Positions 31,385-41,169 of a stretch of 64,000 bases of DNA are shown here, piece after piece. Location of the stretch: positions 62,001 to 126,000 of the forward strand of contig VCMS01000013.1 of NCBI GenBank assembly GCA_022539475.1, given 5' to 3'. The translations under genes were made by a program, and so were the position numbers. The notes beneath the pieces are model-generated. The model was not told the DNA's origin. It searched no databases and worked only from the letters and a program-made list of their open reading frames with translations. Within the stretch, counting starts at the first letter, position 1. Every line of letters begins with the position of its first letter. Source of the DNA: Gracilaria domingensis (taxonomy: Eukaryota > Rhodophyta > Florideophyceae > Gracilariales > Gracilariaceae).

Positions 31385-31846
31385 TCAAATGGCGTTGGGG
31401 TTGACAGGCCGATAGAGCTGCGGCGGTGGCGGGGCACTTTGTTGAGGGTAAGAGTGATCCGGGTACAGGCTATTGGTCCCGGGCGGAACGGAGGTGGGCA
31501 GATACTGTGCACTTCTGGCGCTTCGTCTTCTCCTCCAGCGGATGATGATAAAATGAGCGACGAGCGCACACACCAGGATGACTACCAAGGCGATGATGAT
31601 CTCGACGATATCCAAATCAATGGTGCTCGGAAGCTCGTCAGGTTTGACAGGGTCATTGGCCAAGGTCTCTGGGGAGCCGACGGGCTCCAGCAGCTCATCC
31701 GGGGTGGGTTGCGGCACGGGTTCATCGGACGGCTGCGGCACGGCGGAGGGCGATGGGGTTTGCTGTGATGTGGCATCGCCGTTCTGTCTGACCACGCGGT
31801 GGGCGCGCAAGCGCAAAAAGGAAAGCGGCTCCCTGAACACATTCAT
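31385..31846 (-). CDS. Single-pass membrane protein, RING-less relative of the cluster
   Basis: 153 residues from MNVFREPLSF; the frame continues upstream to 31990 through a 12-Pro run, but that part is GC-biased and looks like leader DNA. A Pro/Glu-rich segment precedes one transmembrane helix (IIIALVVILVCALVAHFIII), then a basic RWRRRRSARSAQ and a short Pro/Tyr-rich tail. The helix and its basic flank resemble those of RING 1 (FRRRRLFSRNRSARVS), but no RING finger follows in any frame before 31194. It may be a truncated family member or an unrelated membrane adaptor. I do not recognise it otherwise. Confidence 0.5.
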   Translation of the reverse strand: MNVFREPLSFLRLRAHRVVRQNGDATSQQTPSPSAVPQPSDEPVPQPTPDELLEPVGSPETLANDPVKPDELPSTIDLDIVEIIIALVVILVCALVAHFIIIRWRRRRSARSAQYLPTSVPPGTNSLYPDHSYPQQSAPPPPQLYRPVNPNAI

Positions 31847-32016
31847 AGCGGGGGAACACGGCGGGCGGCGTAGGGGAGGGGGGGGAGGGGGGGGCGGAGG
31901 CGGCGGGGGAAAGGGCGCGGCGTGCGACCGGAACGGCGGCAGAGAGCGCGCCCAAGTGACGGCGGCGCGCAGGCAAATGACATGGCACACGTTTTTATCT
32001 TACAGCCGAAAACTGC

Positions 32017-32733
32017 TCACGCCACGACGCTGTCCAGCAACAACTCGTACGGCACGGCATGCCACCTCGCGCCCAGTCCGTAGCCCAGCCACTCGTGCGC
32101 GGCGCGCCGCAGCGCGCCGTCGTGCTCGTCGCTGAGCACGCACGGGACGGGCATCAACGCCATGCAATCCACGCTCCACAGCGAGCGCAGGGCGCGCTCG
32201 AAGCGCGCCTCCTCGGCCGATACGCTCACCTCCGCAAAGTGCCACGTGCGCGGCCGCTGCTGCGGCGGCTGGTCCGCGCCGCGCAGCGGGTGCCGACACA
32301 CGGGGCAGAACGGGTCGGTGGTGGCGGCGCTGATCCACGACTGCAGGCAGTGCGCGTGCAGCAGGTGAACGCACTGCGTGCAGACGACGGGCGCCGCGGA
32401 GAGCGGCTCCAGACAGATGGCGCAGTCCTTGTCGCAGAGCGCGTCGCGCACGACGAACGGCTCGCTCACGCTCAACGACTGCGTGCTGCTCGAGCTCAGC
32501 AGCCGCTCCGCCGCGGCCGCGGTCTGCGGCGTGTGCCGCTGCTGGCGCGCGAGCTCATCGGCGGCCGCCGCGTCCGCGTCCGCGGCGGCTGCGGCCGCCG
32601 CCGCGTCCCCGGCAGCGGCGGCGGCGGCGGCGGCGGCGGCGGCAGCGGCGCGCGCGGACCGACGGCGACGCCTCCGCCACACAGCGCGCCGCAAGAGCTG
32701 CGACGAAAGCAGCGGCATGAACGGAAGATGCAC
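32017..32733 (-). CDS. RING-H2 protein 4 with poly-Ala N-terminus
   Basis: 238 residues. An Arg-rich then Ala-rich N-terminus is encoded by a GCG/GCC tract and lacks a clear membrane helix. The RING-H2 finger is CAICLEPLSAAPVVCTQCVH, LLHAHC, CPVCRHPL. It is followed by about 90 residues with a Trp-rich pattern (TWHFAEVSVSAEEARFERA, HEWLGYGLGARWHAVPYELL) that I do not recognise. It lies in the same cluster and strand as the other RING genes but is more divergent. The strong GC bias and the long antisense open frame are compositional. Likely a ubiquitin ligase. Confidence 0.7.
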   Translation of the reverse strand: MHLPFMPLLSSQLLRRAVWRRRRRRSARAAAAAAAAAAAAAGDAAAAAAAADADAAAADELARQQRHTPQTAAAAERLLSSSSTQSLSVSEPFVVRDALCDKDCAICLEPLSAAPVVCTQCVHLLHAHCLQSWISAATTDPFCPVCRHPLRGADQPPQQRPRTWHFAEVSVSAEEARFERALRSLWSVDCMALMPVPCVLSDEHDGALRRAAHEWLGYGLGARWHAVPYELLLDSVVA

Positions 32734-33084
32734 GCGGAACGCGGCGGCCTCCCACAGGCGCGAGCGGCCCGCAGCAGGCGGCGAGCACGCGGCGCAGCAG
32801 CGCGGCTTATGTATGTACCGGCGGTACGTGGCGCAACGGCGCCAGTCACGGGCGCGCGCGCGCGCGCGGCCGCACGCGCAGCGAGCGGAACGGAACGCAC
32901 TGGCGCAGCGCGGCGCAGCGCGCCGTTCGCATTACAGCCGGCTGCCGCCGCGTCGCGCCCGGCCGTTCAGCGGTCCTCCGCGCGGCGCCGTCGCGAGGCG
33001 CGGCGCCGGGCGCTGGCTAACGGGTTTGTCGGCGCCGTCGCCGGTCGTGCGACATGCGCCGCGCCGCGCCGCGGCCCGTTTGGT

Positions 33085-34254
33085 TTACTGCTCTCGCGCG
33101 GCCGGCGCCGTCCGGCCGCCCGCGCCGCGCTCGTCGTCGTCCGCGCCGGACGCGCTCACCCGCTGCTCCACGGCTTGTCGGATGGTCGCCAGCTTCTTGG
33201 CCGAGATGATCATCGCCATGCGTCTCTGCTTCACGCCTTCCTCCGCGCCTCCCCAGTCCCAGCTCACGCTGCAGCTTGCGTGCTTGTGCCACTCGCTGTC
33301 CTCCACTCGTCCGAACGCCAGCTTCTCCTCCCCCCCCTCCTCGCTGTTCTCCACGCGCTGCCGCTTCTTCTTGCTGCCCCCCTTGACGCCCTCTTCCTGC
33401 TCCTCTTCGTCCTTGTAGCTGTATACCTCAGCAATGTACAAGTACCACCCGAACTTGAACGAGTCTTTTTGCTGCTGCTTCTCCTCATCCTCTGTCGCCC
33501 ATTCAATCTCGCAACTCAGCGCCTCCAGCATTTTGGCCACCACCAACGTCGGCATGTTCACCACCCTCTCGCACAACACCAGTCCCATGCGCTCGCTCTC
33601 GAACCGACCCGCTCCTTCCATGCACTTGTTCAGCAGCGTGATGAATCTTTCATTCTTCTGCTTCTCCCCCACTTGAACCAGCTTCCGCTTCACGTCCCGG
33701 AGCAGCTTACCGTGCTCACGAACGTTCAGGCATGAAATGAATCCGATTGGCGCCTCCTCATCGCTCAGACGAATCGTCGTACCCACTCGAGTCTGCGCGC
33801 ACACCGCTCGCGCCAGAGCGTCCGCACTTGTCGCCAGCCCCTTGCCTTTGCGGGCCAGCGTGCACGCCTTGCAATACTTGGATAACAACATACTCATACT
33901 ACTCACGTCCTCTTGGCGCGGATCAAAAAACTCCACGCTCAGTTCCACATCACTTTCATCCGCCTTACTCCTGCTCAACTCAATACTCCGCATGAATTCA
34001 TTTTCTTTCTCATCCTGCTTCTCCGCGTCCGAGTCCAGGCCGAGGTCTGAATCACTTGCCCAGCCAAAAACCTTGGACTGCATCTCCATTAATCTGGCCA
34101 TGCCATTCCCGGAATCTTCAGATGAAGACTCGTAACGAACGCAGTCGGCGTCAACATCTACTTGCTCAGCGCTTGCTGCCGCCCGACTGCTTGCAGCCCC
34201 ATTTTCAGCGCCGCTGGCCTTCTTGGACGAGCTGCTTCGTTTACGCTTGCCCAT
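33085..34254 (-). CDS. BCCIP: BCCIP/Bcp1 family nuclear protein
   Basis: 389 residues. After a Lys/Ser/Ala-rich, nuclear-signal-like N-terminus and an acidic stretch, the conserved core reads VELSVEFFDPRQEDVSSMSM, then VCAQTRVGTTIRLSDEEAP, GFISCLNVREH, GLVLCERVVNMPTLVVAKML, and EIEWATEDEEK with SFKFGWYLYIAEVY. This is the order of BCCIP (human) and Bcp1 (yeast), a chaperone for ribosomal protein uL14 and nuclear export. The insert EEEQEEGVKGGSKKKRQRVE near residue 295 is a charged loop. The GC-rich C-terminal 40 residues are poorly conserved. Confidence 0.88.
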   Translation of the reverse strand: MGKRKRSSSSKKASGAENGAASSRAAASAEQVDVDADCVRYESSSEDSGNGMARLMEMQSKVFGWASDSDLGLDSDAEKQDEKENEFMRSIELSRSKADESDVELSVEFFDPRQEDVSSMSMLLSKYCKACTLARKGKGLATSADALARAVCAQTRVGTTIRLSDEEAPIGFISCLNVREHGKLLRDVKRKLVQVGEKQKNERFITLLNKCMEGAGRFESERMGLVLCERVVNMPTLVVAKMLEALSCEIEWATEDEEKQQQKDSFKFGWYLYIAEVYSYKDEEEQEEGVKGGSKKKRQRVENSEEGGEEKLAFGRVEDSEWHKHASCSVSWDWGGAEEGVKQRRMAMIISAKKLATIRQAVEQRVSASGADDDERGAGGRTAPAAREQ

Positions 34255-34964
34255 GGCGGAACGGAGCGCAGAAAAAGCTGCTCAACCTGCGCGATGGCGC
34301 GCGCTATGCAGCCCTTAGACGCAGTCGCAGCGCTGCAGCGCGATGGTGAATGTCATCGCCGGCGCGCACGACACGCACTGGCAGCTTTTCTGTATTATTG
34401 AAGTTGGCAAATCCTCACCCTCTAGTGATTGGCTAGGTTTTGGTTTACACAAAAACATCGCGCAAAACACGTCAAAAGTTTCGATTGAGATCCCTCGGGC
34501 TCTCACAATTCGTTCTCCATGTAACTTACATGATGTAAGTATGTATAGTGGCAATAAAGGAAGCTCAAAATGGTAGCAGGCCCCTCTTGAACTCTCCGTA
34601 ATTCATACGAAGGCATCTCAGGAGTAGCCTTCTATCTACCTTCCAGTGACGATATGATAATGCTTTTTGAACGCGCTCCACGCCGGTAGATAGTGTCCTT
34701 CAAAATCAAAAAGTTCAAAAGGGGGAGAAGACGCAATTCGCTTCATTGGCGTGAATCCGATGCGAGCAGCCTCCAACGGGAGCTTCTGCTACACGTGTCC
34801 GTGAGGGAACTCGCAACTGAGCCCAAAATCGTACTTCTGCTTGCTGCATCAGCACAGCCGCCCCCGTTCGCGCTTCCGGCCGCCGCCATCCCGATCGAGA
34901 ACCGCGTCGTCCGTCCTTAGGCCTCAGCTCGCTCCGTTCTGCTTCGCCACCCTCCCTATCAAAC
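34255..34964. promoter_or_regulatory. Divergent promoter region with overlapping palindromes
   Basis: Between the divergent starts of BCCIP and NTF2. 34280-34370 is GCGC-rich. Two overlapping perfect palindromes with one central base lie at 34518-34532 (7-base arms) and 34524-34540 (8-base arms). No gene is recognised. Confidence 0.45.
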
Positions 34965-35584
34965 ATGGACCCCGGAATCGAAGGAGTTGGGAAGGCATTT
35001 GTCCATCACTACTACAACATATTTGATACTAACCGCGAGAACTTGCGCTCGCTTTATGTAAGTTCTACCACTTATGCCGTACACTTGCATCAGTCTCCTT
35101 CCGCTGTTCGACGTGGTCCTCTTTCGTGACAACTAATCTCGTTGGCGTTCACCTGCGACTCTCTTACCGCTCTGCAGAAGGCCCAAAGCATCTTAACATT
35201 CGAAGGAGAGACGTGCATCGGTCCAGAAAACATCATCGCGAAATTAACCGTAAGTGAGAGCATACACCTTTTTGTCACACAAATGGCTCACCTCTATCTG
35301 TGCACTTCAAATGGCACGCCTTGTGGAACGCTGTTCTAACTTTGGTGCGTTTTCAATGATTATAGAATCTTCCACTTCAGCAAGTCCGCCATCAAATCAC
35401 ATCCATGGATTGTCAACCCACAGCTGCTGTGCAACCAAATGGCATCCTCATAACTGTTAGTGGCAATCTGATACTCGATAACGAACAGAACTCCATGAAA
35501 TTCGCCCAATGCTTTCACTTGCTACCTGGAGAGGGTCAGAGCTATTGGGTTCACAACGATATTTTCCGTCTTAACTACGGCTAA
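34965..35584 (+). CDS. NTF2: Nuclear transport factor 2 (three exons)
   Basis: Exons 34965-35057, 35178-35249 and 35366-35584 join in phase 0 over GTAAGT...AG introns. The product starts MDPGIEGVGKAFVHHYYNIF and ends FHLLPGEGQSYWVHNDIFRL then NYG. This is the complete NTF2 fold: it binds RanGDP and FxFG nucleoporins and imports Ran into the nucleus. Typical motifs are FVHHYY, FEGETCIGPENIIAKL, the SMDCQP strand, ILITVSG and the C-terminal hydrophobic strand. About 127 residues, the standard NTF2 length. No single long open frame shows it, so it is easily missed. Confidence 0.93.
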
Positions 35585-35778
35585 ACAGCTTACTGTTAGT
35601 CTAATCATTGTCGATCGGATTCAGCAAAGTTAAAGATCGCAGCCCTGCGCTCTCTTAATCTTCTGCCTGCGCAGTTTACCCCCCTCCACATTGAACCCCT
35701 TCACACTTTGTATCGTACAGCGTTGTTCTCTTTATTCGGGACAGACGTGCTGCCTTCCGTATAGTGTTGGACATCCCA

Positions 35779-36470
35779 CTATTTTTTCCTTATAAACAAA
35801 TAAACATCTGTGTCCACTTGAAAGATATGCGATAGCAGGATGTTGGATTCCCCGTGCAACTTCATAAGCAACCCTCCAAAAGAAAAGTATATATCTCTTC
35901 AATTGACAATGAAAAGGATTTTTTGTAAAGCGGGGCAGAGGGTCAGAAAAAGCCCCGTCGTAGAAGCGGTCAACAACTCAAATCTTGCGCGCGTTTAACT
36001 TTGTGGCCGAACGCCACTGGTAGATGGTGACGTTATCACAACTTACGCTCTTTGCACATCTTCCACATACTTGAATATCTTCCCTCGCATGATGTAGTCG
36101 TACATGTTCGCACGGTCTCCAAGTGGCTTGACCGGGTTGTATCCTCTTGGCTCATCCGGATTGGGCGGGCCATCTTCCAAACGCTCTGTTATCAGTACTT
36201 CGATAGCTTCGCCTACCGCTACGGGATATATTTCAGTGTTGACATCGAGTATCATTTCCGTTTCATAAGCCTCGCTTTTTCCTTCGATTCTCGAAACTAA
36301 TCAATTAATTATTTTGGATACACAAACGATGTCAGTTCGAATGCCTATCATGGTAGCAGATTCAAAGGCTTGTCATTACCTTTGTCGAACTTCTTTGTCA
36401 CGGATCGTGTCTTCTCGTCCCAGTCCAAGCGCCATATCTTGAATGAATCCGAAAAGATAATTCCAGCCAT
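35779..36470 (-). CDS. RPB8: RNA polymerase subunit RPB8/RPABC3 (three exons)
   Basis: Exons 36470-36380, 36296-36047 and 35896-35779 splice to 152 residues, close to the 150 of human RPB8. The start MAGIIFSDSFKIWRLDWDEK matches the family's MAGI-x-F-x-D-x-F. Exon 2 gives VSRIEGKSEAYETEMILDVN, the IYPV strand, YNPVKPLGDRANMYDYIMRG and KIFKY. Exon 3 gives DIYFSFGGLLMKLHG, the conserved GGLLM-x-L-x-G turn, and ends VYLFIRKK. RPB8 is shared by RNA polymerases I, II and III. Donors are GTAATG and GTAAGT. It converges on NTF2 with about 194 bases between stop codons. Confidence 0.93.
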
Positions 36471-37020
36471 CCGGAAAAGTGACTTCAAAATCAAAACAAC
36501 CTTTCCGCTATCCCTTTTGTTCCCTCAAACTGTGAAGCAAAGTAAGCTCAAGCAACCAGAACAGAGAAAATCATTTGCGCTACGAAAGGAAAACACCAAG
36601 ATAGGGTTTAGGCGGTACGCACTCTTTTCATTTCATGAGTTGATCTAATGGATCACGACAGCTGACAGTCACGATGTAAGCGCAAGGGAACACGTACACA
36701 ACGGATACTACGTGTATAACGCGGTAAATAATATTATGATCTGGTTGTCACAAGAGCAACTATTCGGAAATTCGAGAATAAAGGGCACGATCTGAGAAAG
36801 TTTCTTCTTCTGCTTGTTTTCACGTTCGTTCCACTCTTCGCCTCGGAGCCGCCGGTCTTTTCTGACCCGTGTGACCTTCAAGGTCTGTGCAACAAATACG
36901 AAGGTACAATGACGCAAACCATCTGGACTTTGAAAGAGCGATGTGCTTATGAATCTCGCGCATCGCGCAAATACTGTAGAAACCCCTTTCAACGATCTTG
37001 TTTGGTCATTTCCTTGTGTG
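36471..37020. other. Intergenic stretch; left edge of duplicated block at 36757
   Basis: Promoter space of RPB8 and the Uma2-like gene. From 36757 onward the sequence is repeated near 46408. Confidence 0.5.
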
Positions 37021-38373
37021 ATGTCTTTCTTTGATGATGATTCCGTCCCCGCCACGGCACAGCGACAAGCATCACAGCCACCCTCCTCATCGCCCTCAGA
37101 AGACGCGGATCCTTCGCTGGCAAGCACTCCGCAATCGCCTCTACAACAAACAACGTCTTCCGAGCTGACTGAACGTAGGCGATTGGGAGCACTGCATCTT
37201 CACCCGGCCACCGTGCAGGAACTTTTCGAAATTGACAGGTTCATATACGGTCAATACGACCTTGTCGATGGTGTACTAATCTGGAATGACACAATGTCGG
37301 AAAGTAACATAAACAAAAACCAAGCGAAAAACCTTCAGTATCATTTCAGAAAACGCGAACAACATAATCCTGTTTCAAACCGTTCTTCTACATTGGAAGC
37401 TTCTATCGGTATTCCAACCAAACGTTACGTACGGTCTCAGCCATCGTCTAGCAATGCCGCTCCTGTAAGTGATGATTCCGATGAAAGTTCTACCAGTCGC
37501 CGACGCGATTCGAATTATTCGATAGTCAAAGCTGATCTTGCAATTGGTCGAGGACCTACAGACGAAGAGAGGGCTCGTTTGTCACCCAGCAGCCAACAAC
37601 TCACGTTTCCACTCGGCTTTAAACCGGAAGTCGTTGTAGAATGTACAAGCACGAATGAAAGCAGGGACATGATCGAAAAGCCAAAATTATATGGCAGGGC
37701 CCAGATCCCAAAATACGTAGTGATAAACAACAAACGCCGTAGCAAGCATAAAGCAGCAGCTGTACACGAAGGAAACCTGCGCAACGGCAGGTATGAAGGA
37801 CTGGAAATAGAGTTACAAGGCACTGACAAAGTTGATCTTGGGCCCATAGGAACGCTCGAAGCAAAAGATTGCATCGACCCAGGAGATGTCGATAAAAGAG
37901 CGCACGAAGAAGATAGGAAACAACTTGTGAGAATAAGCGAAGCGGAGAAGGCAAGACGCGAAGCAGATAAGGCAAGACGCGAAGCAGATAAGGCAAGAGA
38001 CGACGAAAGAAGGAGAAGGCAGAAAGCAGAGAAAGAAAGACACGAAGCGGATAAGGCAAGAGACGACGAAAGAAGGAGAAGGCAGAAAGCAGAGCAAGCA
38101 AGACACGAAGCAGATAAGGCAAGACGCGAAGCAGATAAGGCAAGAGACGACGAAAGAAGGAGAAGGCAGAAAGCAGAGCAAAGAAGGCAGAAAACAGAGC
38201 AAAGAAGGCAGAAAACAGAGCAACGAAATCAGGAGCTATTGAAAAGAATGCGAGAAGCAGGCATGGTAGTTTCTGACAGTAGCTCGAGCTCTAAAAGCGG
38301 CTCAAGCACACGTCGAAGTCCAAGCCCAACAGGCAGCTCTTCTCAAAGTCCGCCTCGAAAGAGAAATAAGTGA
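37021..38373 (+). CDS. Uma2-like PD-(D/E)XK nuclease with coiled-coil tail, copy A (intact)
   Basis: 450 residues from MSFFDDDSVPAT; an in-frame Met lies 26 codons upstream. A Ser/Pro-rich leader is followed by a Uma2 (DUF820) nuclease fold: YDLVDGVLIWNDTMSES for the Y-E-L-I-D-G-x-L start, KADLAIG with the metal-binding Asp, PEVVVECTSTNESRDMIEKP with the catalytic Glu and the Lys of EK, and YGRAQIPKYVVINNKRR for the Y-x-x-x-G-V-P-E-Y-W-V-V-D end. The tail is a charged coiled coil of repeated KARREAD and DDERRRRQKAE units ending LLKRMREAGM, just like the A-E-R-x-A-x-x-L-R-x-L-G-I tail of cyanobacterial Uma2 proteins, then a Ser-rich end. Uma2 is abundant in cyanobacteria; its role is unknown. 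Cyanobacterial transfer is an inference. Confidence 0.75.
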   Translation: MSFFDDDSVPATAQRQASQPPSSSPSEDADPSLASTPQSPLQQTTSSELTERRRLGALHLHPATVQELFEIDRFIYGQYDLVDGVLIWNDTMSESNINKNQAKNLQYHFRKREQHNPVSNRSSTLEASIGIPTKRYVRSQPSSSNAAPVSDDSDESSTSRRRDSNYSIVKADLAIGRGPTDEERARLSPSSQQLTFPLGFKPEVVVECTSTNESRDMIEKPKLYGRAQIPKYVVINNKRRSKHKAAAVHEGNLRNGRYEGLEIELQGTDKVDLGPIGTLEAKDCIDPGDVDKRAHEEDRKQLVRISEAEKARREADKARREADKARDDERRRRQKAEKERHEADKARDDERRRRQKAEQARHEADKARREADKARDDERRRRQKAEQRRQKTEQRRQKTEQRNQELLKRMREAGMVVSDSSSSSKSGSSTRRSPSPTGSSSQSPPRKRNK

Positions 38374-38434
38374 ATCATGAATGCCGCTTTGTGCAAGATG
38401 AGGATTGCGCTCTCCCACCTTATGCCAATTTGGC

Positions 38435-40517
38435 CTACGAAGCAGGCGCAAATTTTCTCTTCAACCACTTTCCTTTTATCACTGGTAAGCGCGATACCAA
38501 AGTTACTGCGATCACTCGCCCAGCAAACCCCCACTTGAAGATCAAAGATTGATCGAATGTGTCCTGAAGAACAAATATTGCTGCTCTATAGAAAGCTAGA
38601 CTACAAAACTCCGCCGCAGACATCATCCAATGCCGTGAATGAACTTCAAACGCCACCATAAGCAGTTCTGTTCATATTAATGAGGTAAAGGATATAGGGC
38701 TCAAATGTAAACTTGTGAAGTACTCATCATCCCATAGTACATACACAGAGAAAACCATAATCATCGTCCCTTGGTAGATTGACTTGAACACCCAAATCAA
38801 GAAGGTCTTCAAATTCAATGATCTGCCCTTTTGCAAATCTTTGTACAACTCCGGATAAGTGTCTGCAGCATTTTCCGATACGTCTTCGTCAAGGATCAGT
38901 GAGAACACTGGAAACATCGTGAATACAGTTGCATACCCTACCCAGATCCATCCCGAGTAAACGCTTACGGCCGCGTAGAAAAACAGAGCGCAGTACACAG
39001 TCTGAATGATCGATATAATGAGACCACGATGAATCACAAATTGCGCAAGTCTCGCCGATCGTCGGTACGAATTTCGGCCATGCCATAACAGAAGTCGAGT
39101 AAGGTGGCAAAACGATGTTACACTGAAGTCAGCGGCTAATGAAGCCTGCATTCCCTCTTTTCCTGGAATTCCAATACCAGCATGCGCTTGCTGAATCATT
39201 CCAACATCATTTCCTCCGTCTCCAATCGCAGCTATTCTCTTGTCTAGTTGCCTTTGCAGCAGTTCCACCACAGTGACCTTCTGTGTGGGCGAACATCGAC
39301 ATGCTACAGCAGCAGGAGCTGTTGCTGCAAGCTCGATGAATTCCTCCGGGAACATATCGAGCAGAATCTGAAGAGAGGATCCATCAATCACGAGCACGTC
39401 CGACCCAGCTTGCCGCCGAAATCGCGAGAGTGCTCTACTGGCCTCATTCCTGCTCTTCAGGCCTGTTGCTCTAAAAATACCCTGAGACCGTTCGGCAGGT
39501 CTAGACGAGATGGCGATACAAGTAGCGGTTTCCTCTTTGTCCCCCGTTAACATGCACACTCGGATTCCGGCATGGCGTAGCTTCTCGAGCGTTTCCCGAA
39601 CATTGGGCTGCAACTTGTCCTCCACACCAGTCAATGCCAACAGGGTCATATCGTGTTCAACATCACTCTGCACGGCTGCCATAGATTCTTTCCGATACAA
39701 CGAAGACGTCCTGGCCGTTTGCCACTTCTCTGAGAACGCAGCATCCTCTGTGACAGACAAGTCGCGCTTTGCATACACCAGCGTTCGCAAACCTTCCCTT
39801 GCCAAGTTGACGCATTCCTCATTCAGCCAGTCATTGTACCGAACCTTTCGAGACATGACAGTATCAGCACCTTTCACGTACAGAGTGATGTTCTTCGACT
39901 GCTGGTTCTGTACAATCACACCCATTTGCTTCGCTTCGGACGTGAAAGGGAACTCGGCGAGGATATCGTAGCTTAGTTCAAAGTCACCGGGTGCTCGAAG
40001 CACAACCCGGTTGATGGAGCGCTCTTTAAGAATTACACCGACTGATTCGGCAAACTTGACCAAGGCAACCTCATCTGGACTTGCTGCTTGGAGCGTTCGT
40101 TCACCCCCATCTTCGACGGGAGTAACATTTTGCGCGAGTGCAATGGCAAGGAGAGCTTCTTGCACTTGTTTCTGAGCGCGCCGGCTGGAGGTTTATTCTC
40201 TTGACCTCATCGGCGCAATCGAATTAGACACTACAGCATCCTCTGACATTTGAACACTTCGGTTGTCAGTCGGGACAGACCCCGACGAGTAGACGTCAAG
40301 CAATGTGCGATCCTGTTGAAACGCTGAGCGCGCATACTGGTAGATGTCATCCGAAGAATCTCGGGAAAGAGCATGGTGCCGAGATGCAATTTCGTGAACG
40401 ACATTTAGTTTTGGGTTAGAGTGCCGGTCTTGTCCGTGAAGAGGTACTCGATGCGGCCAAGCTCCTCGGAAAGATTTGAATTGCGCACTGCGCAACCAGG
40501 CATACGGGAGTTATCAT
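38435..40517 (-). pseudogene. ATP9/Neo1-type P4-ATPase, copy A, 5'-truncated and decayed
   Basis: It resembles the Neo1/ATP9 class of phospholipid flippases. It starts mid-protein at [20 protein letters not shown] and has the phosphorylation site DKTGTLTQN, the KGAD motif, TGDKEETATCIAIS, GDGGNDVGMIQQAHAGIGIP, and the class-typical end MFPVFSLILDEDV with SISFTSLI and WMMSAAEFCSLAFY. All coding upstream of about residue 330 is missing. In-frame stops replace the Glu after TLTQN (40405-40407), fall before the QEALLAIALAQNVTP strand (40193-40195) and replace Leu at FTSLI/TELL (38672-38674), and the frame shifts after LHLGTMLFP. The 497-codon stretch between is open. The same lesions occur in copy B. 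Confidence 0.8.
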
Positions 40518-41169
40518 CATGTAACTTGCAGTTGCGAGTCGAACCATCTCAGCAGTCTTGGAATCATTCTCTCGCTTCTGAGCGCAAAAGTGATATACGT
40601 TCATGAAATAGAATTTTGAAACCAAAAATGTCTACCATACTCCATCTCTTCAACAAGAGAGCGTCTGTTCTTAGACCTACTGGGACTAAAGGGTTTGTTT
40701 CAAGCTCCTCTTTAAAAGCGTGGAAAGTAAGACGTTCAGCAGCTATCGCTCAATGAGCTGTGGGTTTCAGGGCTAACCCAAGAGACTGATGAATACACGC
40801 TTTTCAATTCCTTAGCGGAGCTTTTTTTGCATAGTAAGAAGCAGGGAAGCAAGAATATCAGTTGACTTGACTGAAGCGGTTGAGGGACTTGAGCATGGCG
40901 TTTCCTCATCTGATTTAGAACAGTTGCGGTTCACTGCAAAGGATTCTTTTGAGCGACCAAAATGTGCGACACGGAACGAAAACAAAGAAGCTCCTACCGG
41001 ATGCTGTAGACATGATGTTCGTTATGTTTTCCCAAGCGAAAGCAGAAACTCAACGCCAAATCGACTTGACCGAAGTATTTTCCAGTTGACCCTGTTCTTG
41101 CCTGAAGACCGGGGGCCTGCGCTCCAGCTCCATACCCGTCCTGCTCTCACCGCGCCCCACTTTTTAACG
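40518..41169. other. Intergenic stretch upstream of kinase
   Basis: Unique sequence to the right of block A. The kinase frame stays open upstream to 40867, so a 101-residue N-terminal extension is possible but shows no conserved features. Confidence 0.4.

Larger units (their letters stand above)
36757..40517. repeat. Segmental duplication, copy A
   Basis: About 3.76 kb matching 46408-50166 in the same orientation, with a constant offset of about 9.65 kb and only scattered differences by eye. The left edge is before the Uma2-like gene; the right edge is inside the P4-ATPase. I see no terminal inverted repeats or target-site duplications at the edges. Confidence 0.92.

Noticed and set aside
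32059-33735. 558-codon open frame on the + strand
   Set aside because: It is antisense to RING 4 and BCCIP, which have clear domains; its Arg/Ala-rich translation is due to GC-rich DNA.
38672-40407. In-frame TGA and TAA in the P4-ATPase as recoded codons
   Set aside because: Intact neighbouring genes end normally at TAA, TAG and TGA, and a frameshift is also present, so decay is simpler than recoding.
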